From positions 420,189-484,188 of the forward strand of contig JAWKTN010000008.1 in NCBI GenBank assembly GCA_041399065.1: a DNA stretch of 64,000 nt, read 5' to 3'. The notes beneath the pieces were generated by a model. That model had not been told where the DNA came from. It ran no database searches and saw nothing but the letters and a program-made list of their open reading frames with translations. Positions 27,091 to 35,845 of this stretch are shown piece by piece; the first letter of the stretch is position 1; every line of letters begins with the position of its first letter. Source of the stretch: JAGQPD01 sp020426865. Its GTDB lineage: Bacteria > Planctomycetota > Planctomycetia > Pirellulales > Pirellulaceae. The position numbers and the translations under genes were made by a program.

Positions 27091-27588
27091 TCAATCGGCG
27101 TGGACGGTTTCTAGCAACAATTCGTCGTACAATTGACGCCGCCAACGCTGGGCGTCCGACAAGTTCATTCCCAAAGCTTCGATCAATCGCTCCCCTTCTC
27201 GCAGCAATATGAGCGGGCACCCGTGTGCGAGCTCATCGGCGATTCCGTCAGACGTGTAGTCGTACGGATAGAGCCGACAGACAAGGGGGCGGGTCTCTAG
27301 CGGCAGTGCACAACCAGTTGGGCCGAGGAAGGTGCAATCGCCGTTCGACCTCCTTCGCAAGACGCGGCGGGTACCATCTGGGCGAAAAACATGATCGCGC
27401 CAGACGGGGTCGTCGTCCTGGTCGGCATACTCCGGATTGTCCGGGTGACGAAATTCCACGAAGTCCTCGCGATTGACGAAGCGACTGATTCGCTGCACGT
27501 CCCCCAACGTCGTAAAGATCTCCGATCGTTGGCAGCAGGTTTGCGTATGGCGCGCACACCTTACACACAAGAATTCTTCGTCGCTCAT
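27091..27588 (-). CDS. YkgJ-type Cys-cluster protein
   Basis: Protein of 165 residues of the zinc/iron-chelating YkgJ-like family. Cysteines: CVRCARHTQTCC at the N-terminus, then GDCTFLGPTGCALP and RPLVCRLYPY, then HGCPL, which is the usual CxxC...CC...C...C...C pattern. Family members coordinate a metal cluster, and many sit beside radical SAM or maturation genes. The start is supported by GGAGA eight bases upstream and lies 15 bases after the kamA stop, so both are in one transcript. Its role here is unknown; metal delivery or a redox step linked to the aminomutase product is inference. Confidence 0.88.
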   Translation of the reverse strand: MSDEEFLCVRCARHTQTCCQRSEIFTTLGDVQRISRFVNREDFVEFRHPDNPEYADQDDDPVWRDHVFRPDGTRRVLRRRSNGDCTFLGPTGCALPLETRPLVCRLYPYDYTSDGIADELAHGCPLILLREGERLIEALGMNLSDAQRWRRQLYDELLLETVHAD

Positions 27589-27603
27589 GGCATCTCTCCG
27601 TGA

Positions 27604-29106
27604 TTAGGTACCAAGGGTACCCGACGGTGCTTGGAGCGGGTCGGGATAGCGATAGGTGTTTCCCTCATAATTGCGGATCAAGAGGAAATCACCATCACGT
27701 CCGGCCACGTAGTCCGGTTGCAGCGGGATCTTCCCGCCCCCACCGGGTGCATCAATGACGTAGGTCGGAACGGCATAGCCTGTCGTATGCCCGCGAAGCC
27801 CTTCAATTATCTCCAATCCTCGTGACACCGGCGTGCGGAAGTGTGCCGATCCGCTAATGGGATCGCATTGATACAAGTAATATGGCCGGACTCGCATCTT
27901 CAACAGATTGTGAACCAGTTGCTTCATCGTGGCCACGTCGTCGTTGACTCCCCGAAGCAATACCGTTTGAGATCCCAGCGGGATCCCGGCGTCGGCCAGG
28001 CGTTCGCACGCGCGCGTCGACTCGGGCGTGCATTCGTCGGGATGCAAAAAATGCAGGCTCATCCACAGCGGATGATAGCGGCGGAGCATCCGAACTAGTT
28101 CGGGGGTGATGCGCTGGGGCAGCACGGCGGGCATCTTCGTGCCAATCCGCACGAACTCGATGTGGGGAATGGCGCGCAATCGACGCAGGATCATCTCCAA
28201 TTTGTCGTCAGCCAATGCCAGTGGGTCGCCGCCGGATATCAACACGTCCCGGACGGCGGGGGTTTGCTGCAGATACTGGAAGATCGCCTCCAATCGTTTT
28301 TCGTTGGGGACAATTTCGCCATGACCGACCACGCGCGAACGCGTGCAGTAGCGGCAGTACGTGGAACAGAAATCCAGCGGCAGTAGTAGCACGCGGTCCG
28401 GATAACGATGGACAAGTCCAGGAACCGGGCTGTGGCCGTCTTCCCCGAGCGGATCGTCTGCCTCGCCGATCGACCGTTGAAACTCAGCCGTTGTCGGAAT
28501 GACGGTTTTTCGCAGTGGCTGCTGTGGATCACGCGCATCGATGAGGCTCAGGTAATACGGCGTCACGCCGACCGGCAACATCGTCCCGCCTTTTTGTAAT
28601 GCTTGATGCTCGTCGTCGCTAAGGGCGATCATCTTGTCGAATTGCTCGAGTGTGCGAATTCGGTGGCTTGCCTGCCAACGCCAATCGTTCCACTGCCGGT
28701 CGGTGACCGCCGGATAGAACTGTCTGCGAAAAGTTCGCGTGGCGGGGGTGCTGGTTGGCCGCCGGGTAGCGTTGCGTTTCAGGATGGTCGGATCCGCCAC
28801 GGAGTCGGTCGTCACCTCGACGGGACTTTCCAGTCGCCGGTCGATGGGCGTCAGTGTGGGGGGGCTCGTCAGTTTCGCCCGTGCAGCCCGCCGCGGTCGC
28901 TTGATTCGCGAAAACTCGGCCTCGGTCGTTTCGGGCGTTGCCACGCGAGACGCGGGCACGTTGACCAGATCGTGGTCGATAGAAATGGAAAGTGGCAGTG
29001 GTGAGATCGTGGCGACGACTGCCTTCGGCTGAGTTTTTCTCCCTTTACCAGGAGGCTCGTCGTCGGAACCGAAAAAACAACCCTCGGAAGATTCGCCGGT
29101 ACTCAT
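27604..29106 (-). CDS. kamA: lysine 2,3-aminomutase (KamA/AblA family)
   Basis: Radical SAM, PLP-dependent mutase converting L-lysine to beta-lysine. The cluster motif is CSTYCRYC, in the KamA form CxxxCxxC. Both Asp residues that bind the lysine side-chain amine in studied aminomutases appear conserved by context: YLYQCDPISGSAHFRTPVS and YVIDAPGGGGKIPLQPDYV. The PLP lysine is probably that of GGGGKIP. Length is 500 residues because of an N-terminal extension of about 110 residues rich in Arg, Pro and Thr, longer than characterised enzymes. An EpmB role (elongation factor P lysylation) is less likely because EpmB is shorter and no EF-P or EpmA gene is near. First gene of a six-gene unit running to 22782. 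Confidence 0.93.
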   Translation of the reverse strand: MSTGESSEGCFFGSDDEPPGKGRKTQPKAVVATISPLPLSISIDHDLVNVPASRVATPETTEAEFSRIKRPRRAARAKLTSPPTLTPIDRRLESPVEVTTDSVADPTILKRNATRRPTSTPATRTFRRQFYPAVTDRQWNDWRWQASHRIRTLEQFDKMIALSDDEHQALQKGGTMLPVGVTPYYLSLIDARDPQQPLRKTVIPTTAEFQRSIGEADDPLGEDGHSPVPGLVHRYPDRVLLLPLDFCSTYCRYCTRSRVVGHGEIVPNEKRLEAIFQYLQQTPAVRDVLISGGDPLALADDKLEMILRRLRAIPHIEFVRIGTKMPAVLPQRITPELVRMLRRYHPLWMSLHFLHPDECTPESTRACERLADAGIPLGSQTVLLRGVNDDVATMKQLVHNLLKMRVRPYYLYQCDPISGSAHFRTPVSRGLEIIEGLRGHTTGYAVPTYVIDAPGGGGKIPLQPDYVAGRDGDFLLIRNYEGNTYRYPDPLQAPSGTLGT

Positions 29107-29473
29107 AATTGAGCGGGACTCCGTTCATGGGAAAGGGATTGGTCGAGACGGCAAACACAAGTTCGACCGTCGTCAATCCATCGACATGTCATCGACACGA
29201 TGATTAGATACGCCGCTAAAAAAACGTCAAGAGTGCAAGACAAAAAATACTTGGGCCGTTAAAAGAACCGTGGAACATCGCACGCCAAATGTTCCGCGCT
29301 CGCCAAGACACTTGGTACAACGCAACAGCTCGTTACCAATTCCGGTGAAGCTCCTGCCAACCGCCGTCCCTTGCGACTCGGCGTCAAGTCCTCAACAATA
29401 CGCTTCCGATACTGTCTCCTTCGCAGACGAGGTGGCAAACGGCAACAAGGCATCTGGGCAGCAGGCAAGGACG
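29107..29473. promoter_or_regulatory. divergent intergenic region with a palindrome
   Basis: 367 bases between the divergent kamA operon and the APC-Usp gene. A perfect hairpin TCATCGACACGATGA lies at 29189-29203, and ATCGACA also occurs as a direct repeat just beside it. The stretch 29215-29265 is AT rich. A regulator site serving one or both promoters is plausible; I see no unambiguous -35/-10 pair. The permease frame is open from 29270, so part of this region could be coding. Confidence 0.4.
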
Positions 29474-31708
29474 ATGGGCGGAATCACAAAGAAGGGAAGT
29501 GCTCGACACCTGGGGTTGGCAAGTACCGCGGGAGTTGGCGTGGGTGCCATCGTGGGGGGCGGGATCCTGGCGCTCTCGGGAGCCGCCTTTTCGGTAACTG
29601 GCCCCAGTGCCATTCTCGCCTTTGCCCTTAACGGCGTGATTGCTATTCTGACCGCGCTCAGTTTCGCCGAGGTCGCGTCGAAGTTCCCGCAGTCGGGTGG
29701 CACGTATGTGTTTGCCAAGAAGGTACTCACAATCGAGGCCGCCTTCACTGTCGGCTGGATTGTGTGGTTCGCGTCAATCGTCGCGGCGGTCCTCTATGCG
29801 TTTGGATTCGCTCAATTTGCACTGGTTGGCATCGACCAAGTCTGCCAGGCCGTCGGCGTGGATGCTCCGGTGTGGCTGCAGACTCGCATGGCAAGTTGTC
29901 TATTGGCGGTTGGCGCCACTCTGTTTTACGCCGTCAGCTTGATGCATCGCGCATCGGGGGGCGGCCAATTCGCGAACGTTGGTAAGATCGTCGTCTTTGT
30001 TGTGTTGATCTTTTTCGGTGCCCTTGCCGCATTGGCCCCGGACGCCCGCGATTGGCAAAGTGCCTTCACACCGTTCTTCGAACAAGGACCGGCTGGGCTC
30101 TTTCAGGCGATGGGTTTCACGTTCATTGCCTTGCAGGGATTTGATCTGATTGCCGCCGTCGGCGGAGAAGTCAAAGATCCGGAACGCACGATTCCTCGCG
30201 CGATGTTAATATCACTAGCCATTGCGCTGCTGATCTATCTTCCATTGTTGTTGGTACTCACCGTGGTTGGCGCACCGCAAGGCGAGACGATTGTGTCGAT
30301 CAGCCGCCAGCATCCCGAAACGGTCGTGGCTTTGGCAGCGGGCAACTTTCTCGGACCGGCCGGGTATTGGCTCGTCATGGCCGCCGCCATCCTGTCGATG
30401 CTGTCGGCACTGCAAGCAAATTTGTTTGCCGCATCACGTGTGGCGCAAGCAATGTCGCGGGACCATACGTTGCCACGACGGTTCGCCTATACCAACCCGC
30501 GTTCGCAAACGCCCACGATGGCCATTGCCGCCACGGCGTTGATCGTGTGCGTGGTGGTGGTCTTGGTACCCAACGTTGCCGCGGCGGGGGCCGCTTCCAG
30601 TCTGATTTTCCTGGTTACGTTCGCACTCGCCCATTGGGTGGCAATCCTGGTGCGGCAGCGGAGTGGCCATCGTCCCCCTCCGTTTCGTGTTCCGGGTTAT
30701 CCGCTGGTCCCTGTCGTGGGAGGACTATGTTGTTTGGGTCTTGCTATCTATCAGGGGGTGGCGGTACCGGCGGCGGGGACGATTGCCTTGGTTTGGATTT
30801 GTATTGGCACGTTGATGTTCCTGGGGCTCTTCGCGCATCGAGCGAGAATTGCCGATGCATCCAGTGCTGGCAGCGATCCGGAACTGGTGAAGTTGCGCGG
30901 ACGCAGTCCGTTGGTACTCGTACCAATCGCGAATCCCGACAATGCTCGCGGGCTGGTCGCTGTCGCCAACGCCCTGGCGCCAACGCAGGTCGGTCGGGTC
31001 CTATTGATGTCCGTTGTCGTCGCGCCGCGGGATTGGAAACCGGCGGAAGACAAGCAGCCCCTTGAGCAATCGCAGGAGGTCCTATCCGCAGCGATTGCCG
31101 CATCGGTCGAATCCCAGTTATTCCCCGAATCGCTGATCTCCGTCGCTCCGCGTCCTTGGCCGGAGATCGCCCGAGTTGCCAAGGTCCATCGTTGCGAGAG
31201 CTTGCTTCTGGGGCTCAGCCGAATCGACGGCGAAGTCGACGACACACCATTGAACGATGTCATCAGTTCGGTTGACTGTGACATCGTCGTGTTACGTGCG
31301 CCGAAAGGTTGGAGTCTGAGCAACGTACGGCGCATCATAGTCCCTACGGCGGGACGAGGAGGTCACGATCGCCTATTGGCTCGGCTGCTCTCCAGCTTCT
31401 CGCGTTCGGGGGATCGCGAAACCAAATTCTTGCGGATCCTCCATCCCCGCAACACAGATCGCGATGTGGCACTGGCACGGGAAGAACTCACGGCAATGGC
31501 ACACAACCTGGGAGTCGTAAACGTGTCGCTCGATATCAGCCGATGCGAATCGGCCATTGACGAAATCGTACGACAATCGGCCGATGCCGATCTGATGATC
31601 CTCGGCATCCAGCGGTTGAGCCGCCGCAAAAAACTGTTCGGGCAATTCGCGATGAAAATCGCCCAGCGTTCGGCGTGCCCGATTATCCTGATCGGCCGCG
31701 CCGGCTGA
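29474..31708 (+). CDS. APC-family amino acid permease with C-terminal Usp domains
   Basis: Transporter of about 744 residues. The first ~450 residues have about 12 transmembrane segments of the amino acid-polyamine-organocation type, beginning STAGVGVGAIVGGGILALSG and with the family signature FAEVASKFPQSGGTYVFAKK. The C-terminal ~270 residues are soluble with two universal-stress-protein-like halves (SPLVLVPIANPDNARGLVAV, RRIIVPTAGRGGHDRLLARL, ending SACPIILIG), probably a nucleotide-sensing regulatory tail. The frame is open from 29270, but I prefer the ATG at 29474 just before the conserved start. Divergent from the kamA operon; a cationic amino acid such as lysine is a natural guess for the substrate, but is not shown by the sequence. 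Confidence 0.86.
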   Translation: MGGITKKGSARHLGLASTAGVGVGAIVGGGILALSGAAFSVTGPSAILAFALNGVIAILTALSFAEVASKFPQSGGTYVFAKKVLTIEAAFTVGWIVWFASIVAAVLYAFGFAQFALVGIDQVCQAVGVDAPVWLQTRMASCLLAVGATLFYAVSLMHRASGGGQFANVGKIVVFVVLIFFGALAALAPDARDWQSAFTPFFEQGPAGLFQAMGFTFIALQGFDLIAAVGGEVKDPERTIPRAMLISLAIALLIYLPLLLVLTVVGAPQGETIVSISRQHPETVVALAAGNFLGPAGYWLVMAAAILSMLSALQANLFAASRVAQAMSRDHTLPRRFAYTNPRSQTPTMAIAATALIVCVVVVLVPNVAAAGAASSLIFLVTFALAHWVAILVRQRSGHRPPPFRVPGYPLVPVVGGLCCLGLAIYQGVAVPAAGTIALVWICIGTLMFLGLFAHRARIADASSAGSDPELVKLRGRSPLVLVPIANPDNARGLVAVANALAPTQVGRVLLMSVVVAPRDWKPAEDKQPLEQSQEVLSAAIAASVESQLFPESLISVAPRPWPEIARVAKVHRCESLLLGLSRIDGEVDDTPLNDVISSVDCDIVVLRAPKGWSLSNVRRIIVPTAGRGGHDRLLARLLSSFSRSGDRETKFLRILHPRNTDRDVALAREELTAMAHNLGVVNVSLDISRCESAIDEIVRQSADADLMILGIQRLSRRKKLFGQFAMKIAQRSACPIILIGRAG

Positions 31709-31727
31709 CGTCAACTCCCGAGATACA

Positions 31728-31755
31728 CCAATACCTCGAACCATCAAGTATTCGG
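31728..31755. terminator. GGTTCGAG-family palindrome between convergent genes
   Basis: CCAATACCTCGAACCATCAA then GTATTCGG. The arms CCAATAC and GTATT(C)GG pair with one bulge. It lies between the stop of the APC permease (31708) and that of the ABC ATPase (31828), and is nearly identical to the element at 59988-60015. Confidence 0.65.
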
Positions 31756-31827
31756 CGAATTTACTCCTCACTCCTCGTTTGCCACGAAATGTGGAGGCAG
31801 GAGGTGTTCAAGTCGAGGCGCCCGTGA

Positions 31828-32550
31828 TCACAACGATACGGTCGGATGTTCGATTTGTCGCATGATCCCATCTTCCATCTCGTAAATGGTGTCGAAGACA
31901 TCCAGAGCACGATGGTCGTGTGTCACGACAATCACCCCCGCTCCCTGCTCGTGCGCTACCTTGGCAAATAACTCCATCACTTGCCGGCCGCGGAAGCTGT
32001 CCAGGGCGGCCGTCGGCTCGTCCGCCAGGATCACGCTGGGGCGATTCGCCAGCGCTCGCGCTACGGCGACGCGCTGCTGCTGCCCCCCGGACAACATGGA
32101 CGGCAAGTTGTCTGCCCGATCACTTACCCCCAAGTAGTCCATTAATTGCAATGCCGAACGCCGGGCCTTTCGACGTGGCGCGCCATTTAGTTCCAACGCC
32201 ACTTGAACATTCTCCACGGCCGTCAAGAACGGAATCAAATTCGACTTCTGAAAGACAAACCCAATGTGGCGGCGACGAAAAGACCGCAAGTTGGTCTGGG
32301 CCGCCGGTCCGTCCATCACGACCTGTCCCCGGATCGTGATGCGTCCTCGAGTGGGTGGGTTGATCAAGCCAACGGCGGTAAGAAATGTCGACTTGCCCGC
32401 TCCACTTGGTCCCAACAGCGCGAGCACTTCGCCCCGCTTCACTTCCATCGTCGCGTCACGCATCGCGACCACTTCCGTGTTGCCACTACCGTAGACCTTG
32501 GTCAGGCCTTCTGCCTGGATGGCAAACTCGGATTGTCCAATCGCCGTCAT
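31828..32550 (-). CDS. ABC transporter ATPase, DevA/LolD/MacB type
   Basis: ATPase of 240 residues. Walker A GPSGAGKST, signature LSGGQQQRVAVARAL, Walker B VILADEPTAALD and the H-loop VVTHDHRAL are all intact. The N-terminal TKVYGSGNTEVVAMRD and the type of adjacent subunits place it with MacB/LolD/DevA ATPases, which power extrusion of lipids, peptides or glycolipids rather than import. Last gene of a four-gene unit; its start overlaps the permease stop by four bases. Confidence 0.93.
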   Translation of the reverse strand: MTAIGQSEFAIQAEGLTKVYGSGNTEVVAMRDATMEVKRGEVLALLGPSGAGKSTFLTAVGLINPPTRGRITIRGQVVMDGPAAQTNLRSFRRRHIGFVFQKSNLIPFLTAVENVQVALELNGAPRRKARRSALQLMDYLGVSDRADNLPSMLSGGQQQRVAVARALANRPSVILADEPTAALDSFRGRQVMELFAKVAHEQGAGVIVVTHDHRALDVFDTIYEMEDGIMRQIEHPTVSL

Positions 32551-33758
32551 GATAAGGCCTCATGCGGCGACACCTGCATCGCCTTCCAGATGCCGAGCAG
32601 ACTTGCGACAATGGAAATTCCGAAGACGATCACGGCCAATTGCACGAGATCGGGTTGCGTCAAGATGACTCGCCGCGGAAACAACGGAAAAACCCGCTGA
32701 CCGATCGCCAGCGCGATCGCAAATCCAAGCGTCCCCAAGATAATGGCTTGCTGCAGAATGAGTCCGAGGATCACGGTGTTCGGTGCCCCAATCAGTTTCA
32801 ATAGTGCGATCGAGTGGATCTTATCCAGTGTCAACGTGTACAAGATGAGTGCCATAATTATGGCGGCAATCACTGTTAGGAGCACGCGAAACAAACCGAT
32901 CTGGCGCCGCACTTTCTCAACCGATCCCTTCAGCAATAATTCGCGCTGGTCGTCATTGGAGAATACCGCTACGTCGCCCCATCCCGATATAATATTGGCC
33001 ACCCTCTGTACGTCGGTGCCGGGCGACACGGTGATCATTACCGCGCTGATCTGCGGCCGCGCGATCGCCGGCAGCTGTTGCGATGGGGCTCCTGCCTGTT
33101 CCAGGATAAACGGCTGCTGAATCGCCTGCTCGAAATCACGGCCTCGCGATTCTCGCGACGCCCGCTCTAGTCGTACCGCCTCACCGGGCACATCGAACTG
33201 TATCGCCTGAGCATCGGCCACCGTGAAGAACGCAATCCCGTCGCCGCTTGAACTAATCATGCTCTTGGTAGTACCGACTACCGTATACGTTTCCTTTCCC
33301 AGCGACACTTGCTCGCCAAGCTGCAACCGCAATGTCTCATCGGCAATCATTTCAAAATGGCTTTGTTGCAACGGGCGCCCGGCAGTCAACGGCAACCACT
33401 CGCCTCGATCGGTCGGCCAGCTTAGTCCCAACACGGCCAACCGTAGCGGTTTGCCGTCACGTTCGCGCTGAATCGTGTGATATATGAATTCGCGTGATGT
33501 TTGCACGCCAGGTACGGCGAGCGCACGATGGACCAGGTTCGATGGTACCCGCGATAACTCGGCAAAAGGGCCCCGGGTGTTACGCTGGACAATCCACAGG
33601 TCAGCACCAACGCGATCGATAAGTAGCGTGGCGTCTTCGACCACGCCGCGGTAGATTCCGCCCATCCCCATCACAATCATCAGCAACAGCCCGATGCCGG
33701 TTGTCGTCAGGGCAAACCGACCCAGGTTGTGGCGGATGTCTTTGATGGCCAGGTTCAC
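32547..33758 (-). CDS. FtsX-like permease, DevC/MacB type
   Basis: Membrane protein of 403 residues: one N-terminal transmembrane segment, a large periplasmic domain (about 40-270, MacB-PCD-like, with LVHRALAVPGVQTSREFIYH and ISAVMITVSPGTDVQRVANI), then three C-terminal helices of the FtsX fold, about 290-400. This is the DevC/MacB permease design, which works with the ATPase below and the HlyD-like adaptor above. Both ends overlap the neighbours by four bases. Confidence 0.9.
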   Translation of the reverse strand: MNLAIKDIRHNLGRFALTTTGIGLLLMIVMGMGGIYRGVVEDATLLIDRVGADLWIVQRNTRGPFAELSRVPSNLVHRALAVPGVQTSREFIYHTIQRERDGKPLRLAVLGLSWPTDRGEWLPLTAGRPLQQSHFEMIADETLRLQLGEQVSLGKETYTVVGTTKSMISSSGDGIAFFTVADAQAIQFDVPGEAVRLERASRESRGRDFEQAIQQPFILEQAGAPSQQLPAIARPQISAVMITVSPGTDVQRVANIISGWGDVAVFSNDDQRELLLKGSVEKVRRQIGLFRVLLTVIAAIIMALILYTLTLDKIHSIALLKLIGAPNTVILGLILQQAIILGTLGFAIALAIGQRVFPLFPRRVILTQPDLVQLAVIVFGISIVASLLGIWKAMQVSPHEALS

Positions 33759-34924
33759 TTCGTGGTCACCTTTCTTCCATCCACGAGGTTTGAGCGAGGA
33801 CTGCTGACGGCAATCACACGATCACCCGCCGCTAAGCCTTCGGTGATTTCCCAGCGATCGCGATTGCGAAGCCCTACGGAAACGGGACGCCATCTTGCCT
33901 TTTCTCCATCAAGCACAAACACCCCCTGGCGTTCGTCGCGAAGTGACAAGAGAGTCGCTGGAAGTAATACCGCATCTTCCCTGCGCCCAACTTCAATAAA
34001 CGCCTCTGCCCGCTGCCCAACGGCCCAGTTTACAGGCAACTCGAGGACCTTCACATCGACGATAAACTCGCGTGTCTCACGGTCGGCCTCCAATCCCAAA
34101 CGTGCCACCGTACCGCGGTACGATCGTTCCGGTTCCGAACGAAAGACAACCCGCGCCTCCTGGTCGACTCGGAGCTTCGCCATTTCAGTCTCGTCGACCC
34201 AGGCACTAATCCACAGTTCGTCCGTCGAGATCAGATTCAAAATCGAACTACCTGGCACAATCACGTCGCCGGGTTCCCGTGTGCGTTTGGTGATCAACCC
34301 CGAAAAGGGTGCGTGCACTGTTGTGTCTGCCAACCGTGTTCGGTGATACTCCAGATTCTTCTCCGCGGCGATCAACGCCTTTTGTCCTTCGGCGATGGCT
34401 GCATCGGCACGAGACAACCCCGACTCGGCAATCGCTAACCCTTCCGTTGCCCTGTCCGATTCGTCCCTGCTGACGGCGTTTTGACTCACCAATGTCTGCG
34501 CGCGACTGTGACTTCTCTTGGCTTGGTCCAAAACAGCTTCGGCTCGATTCTTATCCGTCTTCAGTCGATCGATCGCCGCCAGCGCCGATTGCACATTAGC
34601 GTCAGCAATCGCTACTTGCTGCTGCAACTCCTCGTCGTCCAGATGAACGAGTACATCGCCGTGTTCCACCCGGTCCCCCTGGTCGACCAGGACCTGTGTG
34701 ATCCGGCCAGAAATCTTGGCACTGATCGTTGTCTCTACCCGCGCCTCCAACGTTCCGGTTCCCATCACCTCCGCAACGATCGTTCCGCGCTCAACCACGT
34801 GTTCCGCGACCGGCACCGGTGAAAACTTGACCCAATAGACGATCGCCATAACGACGGCCAGCACGATCACCGCTTTTACCAACCGCCACATCCAATGCCC
34901 GATCCGCATTCCCCCTGATTTCAT
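33755..34924 (-). CDS. HlyD/RND-type membrane fusion protein (DevB-like)
   Basis: Periplasmic adaptor of 389 residues: N-terminal signal anchor (about 10-28), then the biotinyl-lipoyl-like strand VEHGDVLVHLDDEELQQQVA, a long coiled coil (about 85-180, Ala/Lys/Glu rich), and beta-barrel and membrane-proximal domains (FSGLITKRTREPGDVIVPGS, PERSYRGTVARLGLEADRET). These adaptors link the inner-membrane pump to an outer-membrane channel; a TolC-like gene is not in this window. Overlaps both neighbours by four bases. Confidence 0.92.
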   Translation of the reverse strand: MKSGGMRIGHWMWRLVKAVIVLAVVMAIVYWVKFSPVPVAEHVVERGTIVAEVMGTGTLEARVETTISAKISGRITQVLVDQGDRVEHGDVLVHLDDEELQQQVAIADANVQSALAAIDRLKTDKNRAEAVLDQAKRSHSRAQTLVSQNAVSRDESDRATEGLAIAESGLSRADAAIAEGQKALIAAEKNLEYHRTRLADTTVHAPFSGLITKRTREPGDVIVPGSSILNLISTDELWISAWVDETEMAKLRVDQEARVVFRSEPERSYRGTVARLGLEADRETREFIVDVKVLELPVNWAVGQRAEAFIEVGRREDAVLLPATLLSLRDERQGVFVLDGEKARWRPVSVGLRNRDRWEITEGLAAGDRVIAVSSPRSNLVDGRKVTTK

Positions 34925-35274
34925 GTCGACACCAAGTCACTTTGTGCCGCGGTCGTAATGATCGTCAGCAACAGTGACGAGTTCAACACCGCTCTCAACG
35001 CATGGGGCTCGCGCGGCGCCAGATACAACAGCTGGCCCGCTTCCAGTACCTTGGTCGATCCCATGGTCGTAAACTCGACACGGCCCTCAAGGCATTGCAC
35101 GATGAGCTGCCCCGGTGCCGTGTGCTCCTTGATCTCCTTGCCGGCCGGAAGGACGAGTCGTATGAGCTCAGCGAATGCTGTTTTCGCCAGTTTCTTCGTG
35201 GCCTCAACGGCAAGACGCTCCCCCAAAGGCCGCACGTCAATCAACTCCGCAGGTGCCGCAAGCTCCGAAGGCAT
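34921..35274 (-). CDS. cupin-domain protein leading the exporter operon
   Basis: Protein of 117 residues, a single small beta-barrel: GKEIKEHTAPGQLIVQCLEG, RVEFTTMGSTKVLEAGQLLY, LAPREPHALRAVLNSSLLLT, which is the cupin_2 pattern with His in KEHTAPG and PREPH as probable metal ligands. I start it at the ATG at 35274, which has GGAG seven bases upstream; the frame opens at 35298. Its stop overlaps the adaptor gene by four bases, so it belongs to the exporter unit. It could be a small-molecule sensor or an enzyme on the exported compound. Confidence 0.83.
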   Translation of the reverse strand: MPSELAAPAELIDVRPLGERLAVEATKKLAKTAFAELIRLVLPAGKEIKEHTAPGQLIVQCLEGRVEFTTMGSTKVLEAGQLLYLAPREPHALRAVLNSSLLLTIITTAAQSDLVST

Positions 35275-35845
35275 GGTTCCGCTCCATTCTTGACACAACT
35301 ACGCTGAATTATTCCGCAGTATCCGGCCCACGAAACCGGACACTTACAAAACCGGATACGTATGTCCGAAATTGTAGCAGATGATCGCCCCTTTGCTACA
35401 CCGTACCGTTATACCGCACCGTTATACCGGGCGGCTTGCGCCGCTCCGCTAGGACACCGGTTGGCTTGCGCCGCACCGCTTGCATGTGGTGTCGGTCGCG
35501 TGCGATGTAGTGATTGTGTGGACAGTGCCCCGTGACCCTGTGGCCCTGTGGCCCCGTGGCCCCGTGGCCCTGTGGCTTGCGGTGCGAAATTTCTTGGTCC
35601 AAGTGAACGACATTTGCGCCGGATCTACACTTTCAGCGTATTACATGTTTGGGGTTCGATTTGCTGAAACCCCGCAGCGTGACAAGCGCATTGCCATCAA
35701 TGACAAGCTGCTGTTGATCTGACGTCGATGGAAGTTGGCTTTTCGAGCATCGCTTCGGTCGGTGTGCAATACCTCGAGGTTCGAGGTATTGCGGGCTGTT
35801 CGAAGTAAGACAGCTCTCATGTCCAGACAGCTCAATCTAGGCGTT
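35275..35845. other. 571-bp intergenic stretch full of short tandem repeats
   Basis: No convincing gene. Contents: a 13-bp tandem pair (ACCGTTATACCG, 35405-35417 and 35418-35430), two copies of GGCTTGCGCCGCTCCGCT-like sequence (35433-35450 and 35463-35480), a run of 9-bp CCCTGTGGC-like units (35531-35576), and the perfect palindrome at 35766-35792. The upstream promoter of the cupin-exporter operon must lie near 35280-35400. Confidence 0.6.
35766..35792. terminator. perfect 12-bp palindrome of the GGTTCGAG family
   Basis: GCAATACCTCGA (35766-35777) and TCGAGGTATTGC (35781-35792) pair perfectly with loop GGT. It lies 54 bases past the stop of the astacin-like gene (minus strand, ending 35846). 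It belongs with the elements at 3364, 31728 and 59988. Confidence 0.7.

Noticed and set aside
27604..29106. EpmB-type role (lysylation of elongation factor P) for the KamA protein
   Set aside because: Length, retained lysine-binding Asp residues, and absence of EpmA or EF-P genes nearby favour a true lysine 2,3-aminomutase.
35766..35792. GGTTCGAG core considered as the T-arm of a tRNA gene
   Set aside because: No acceptor, D- or anticodon arm can be folded around it, here or at the three related sites.
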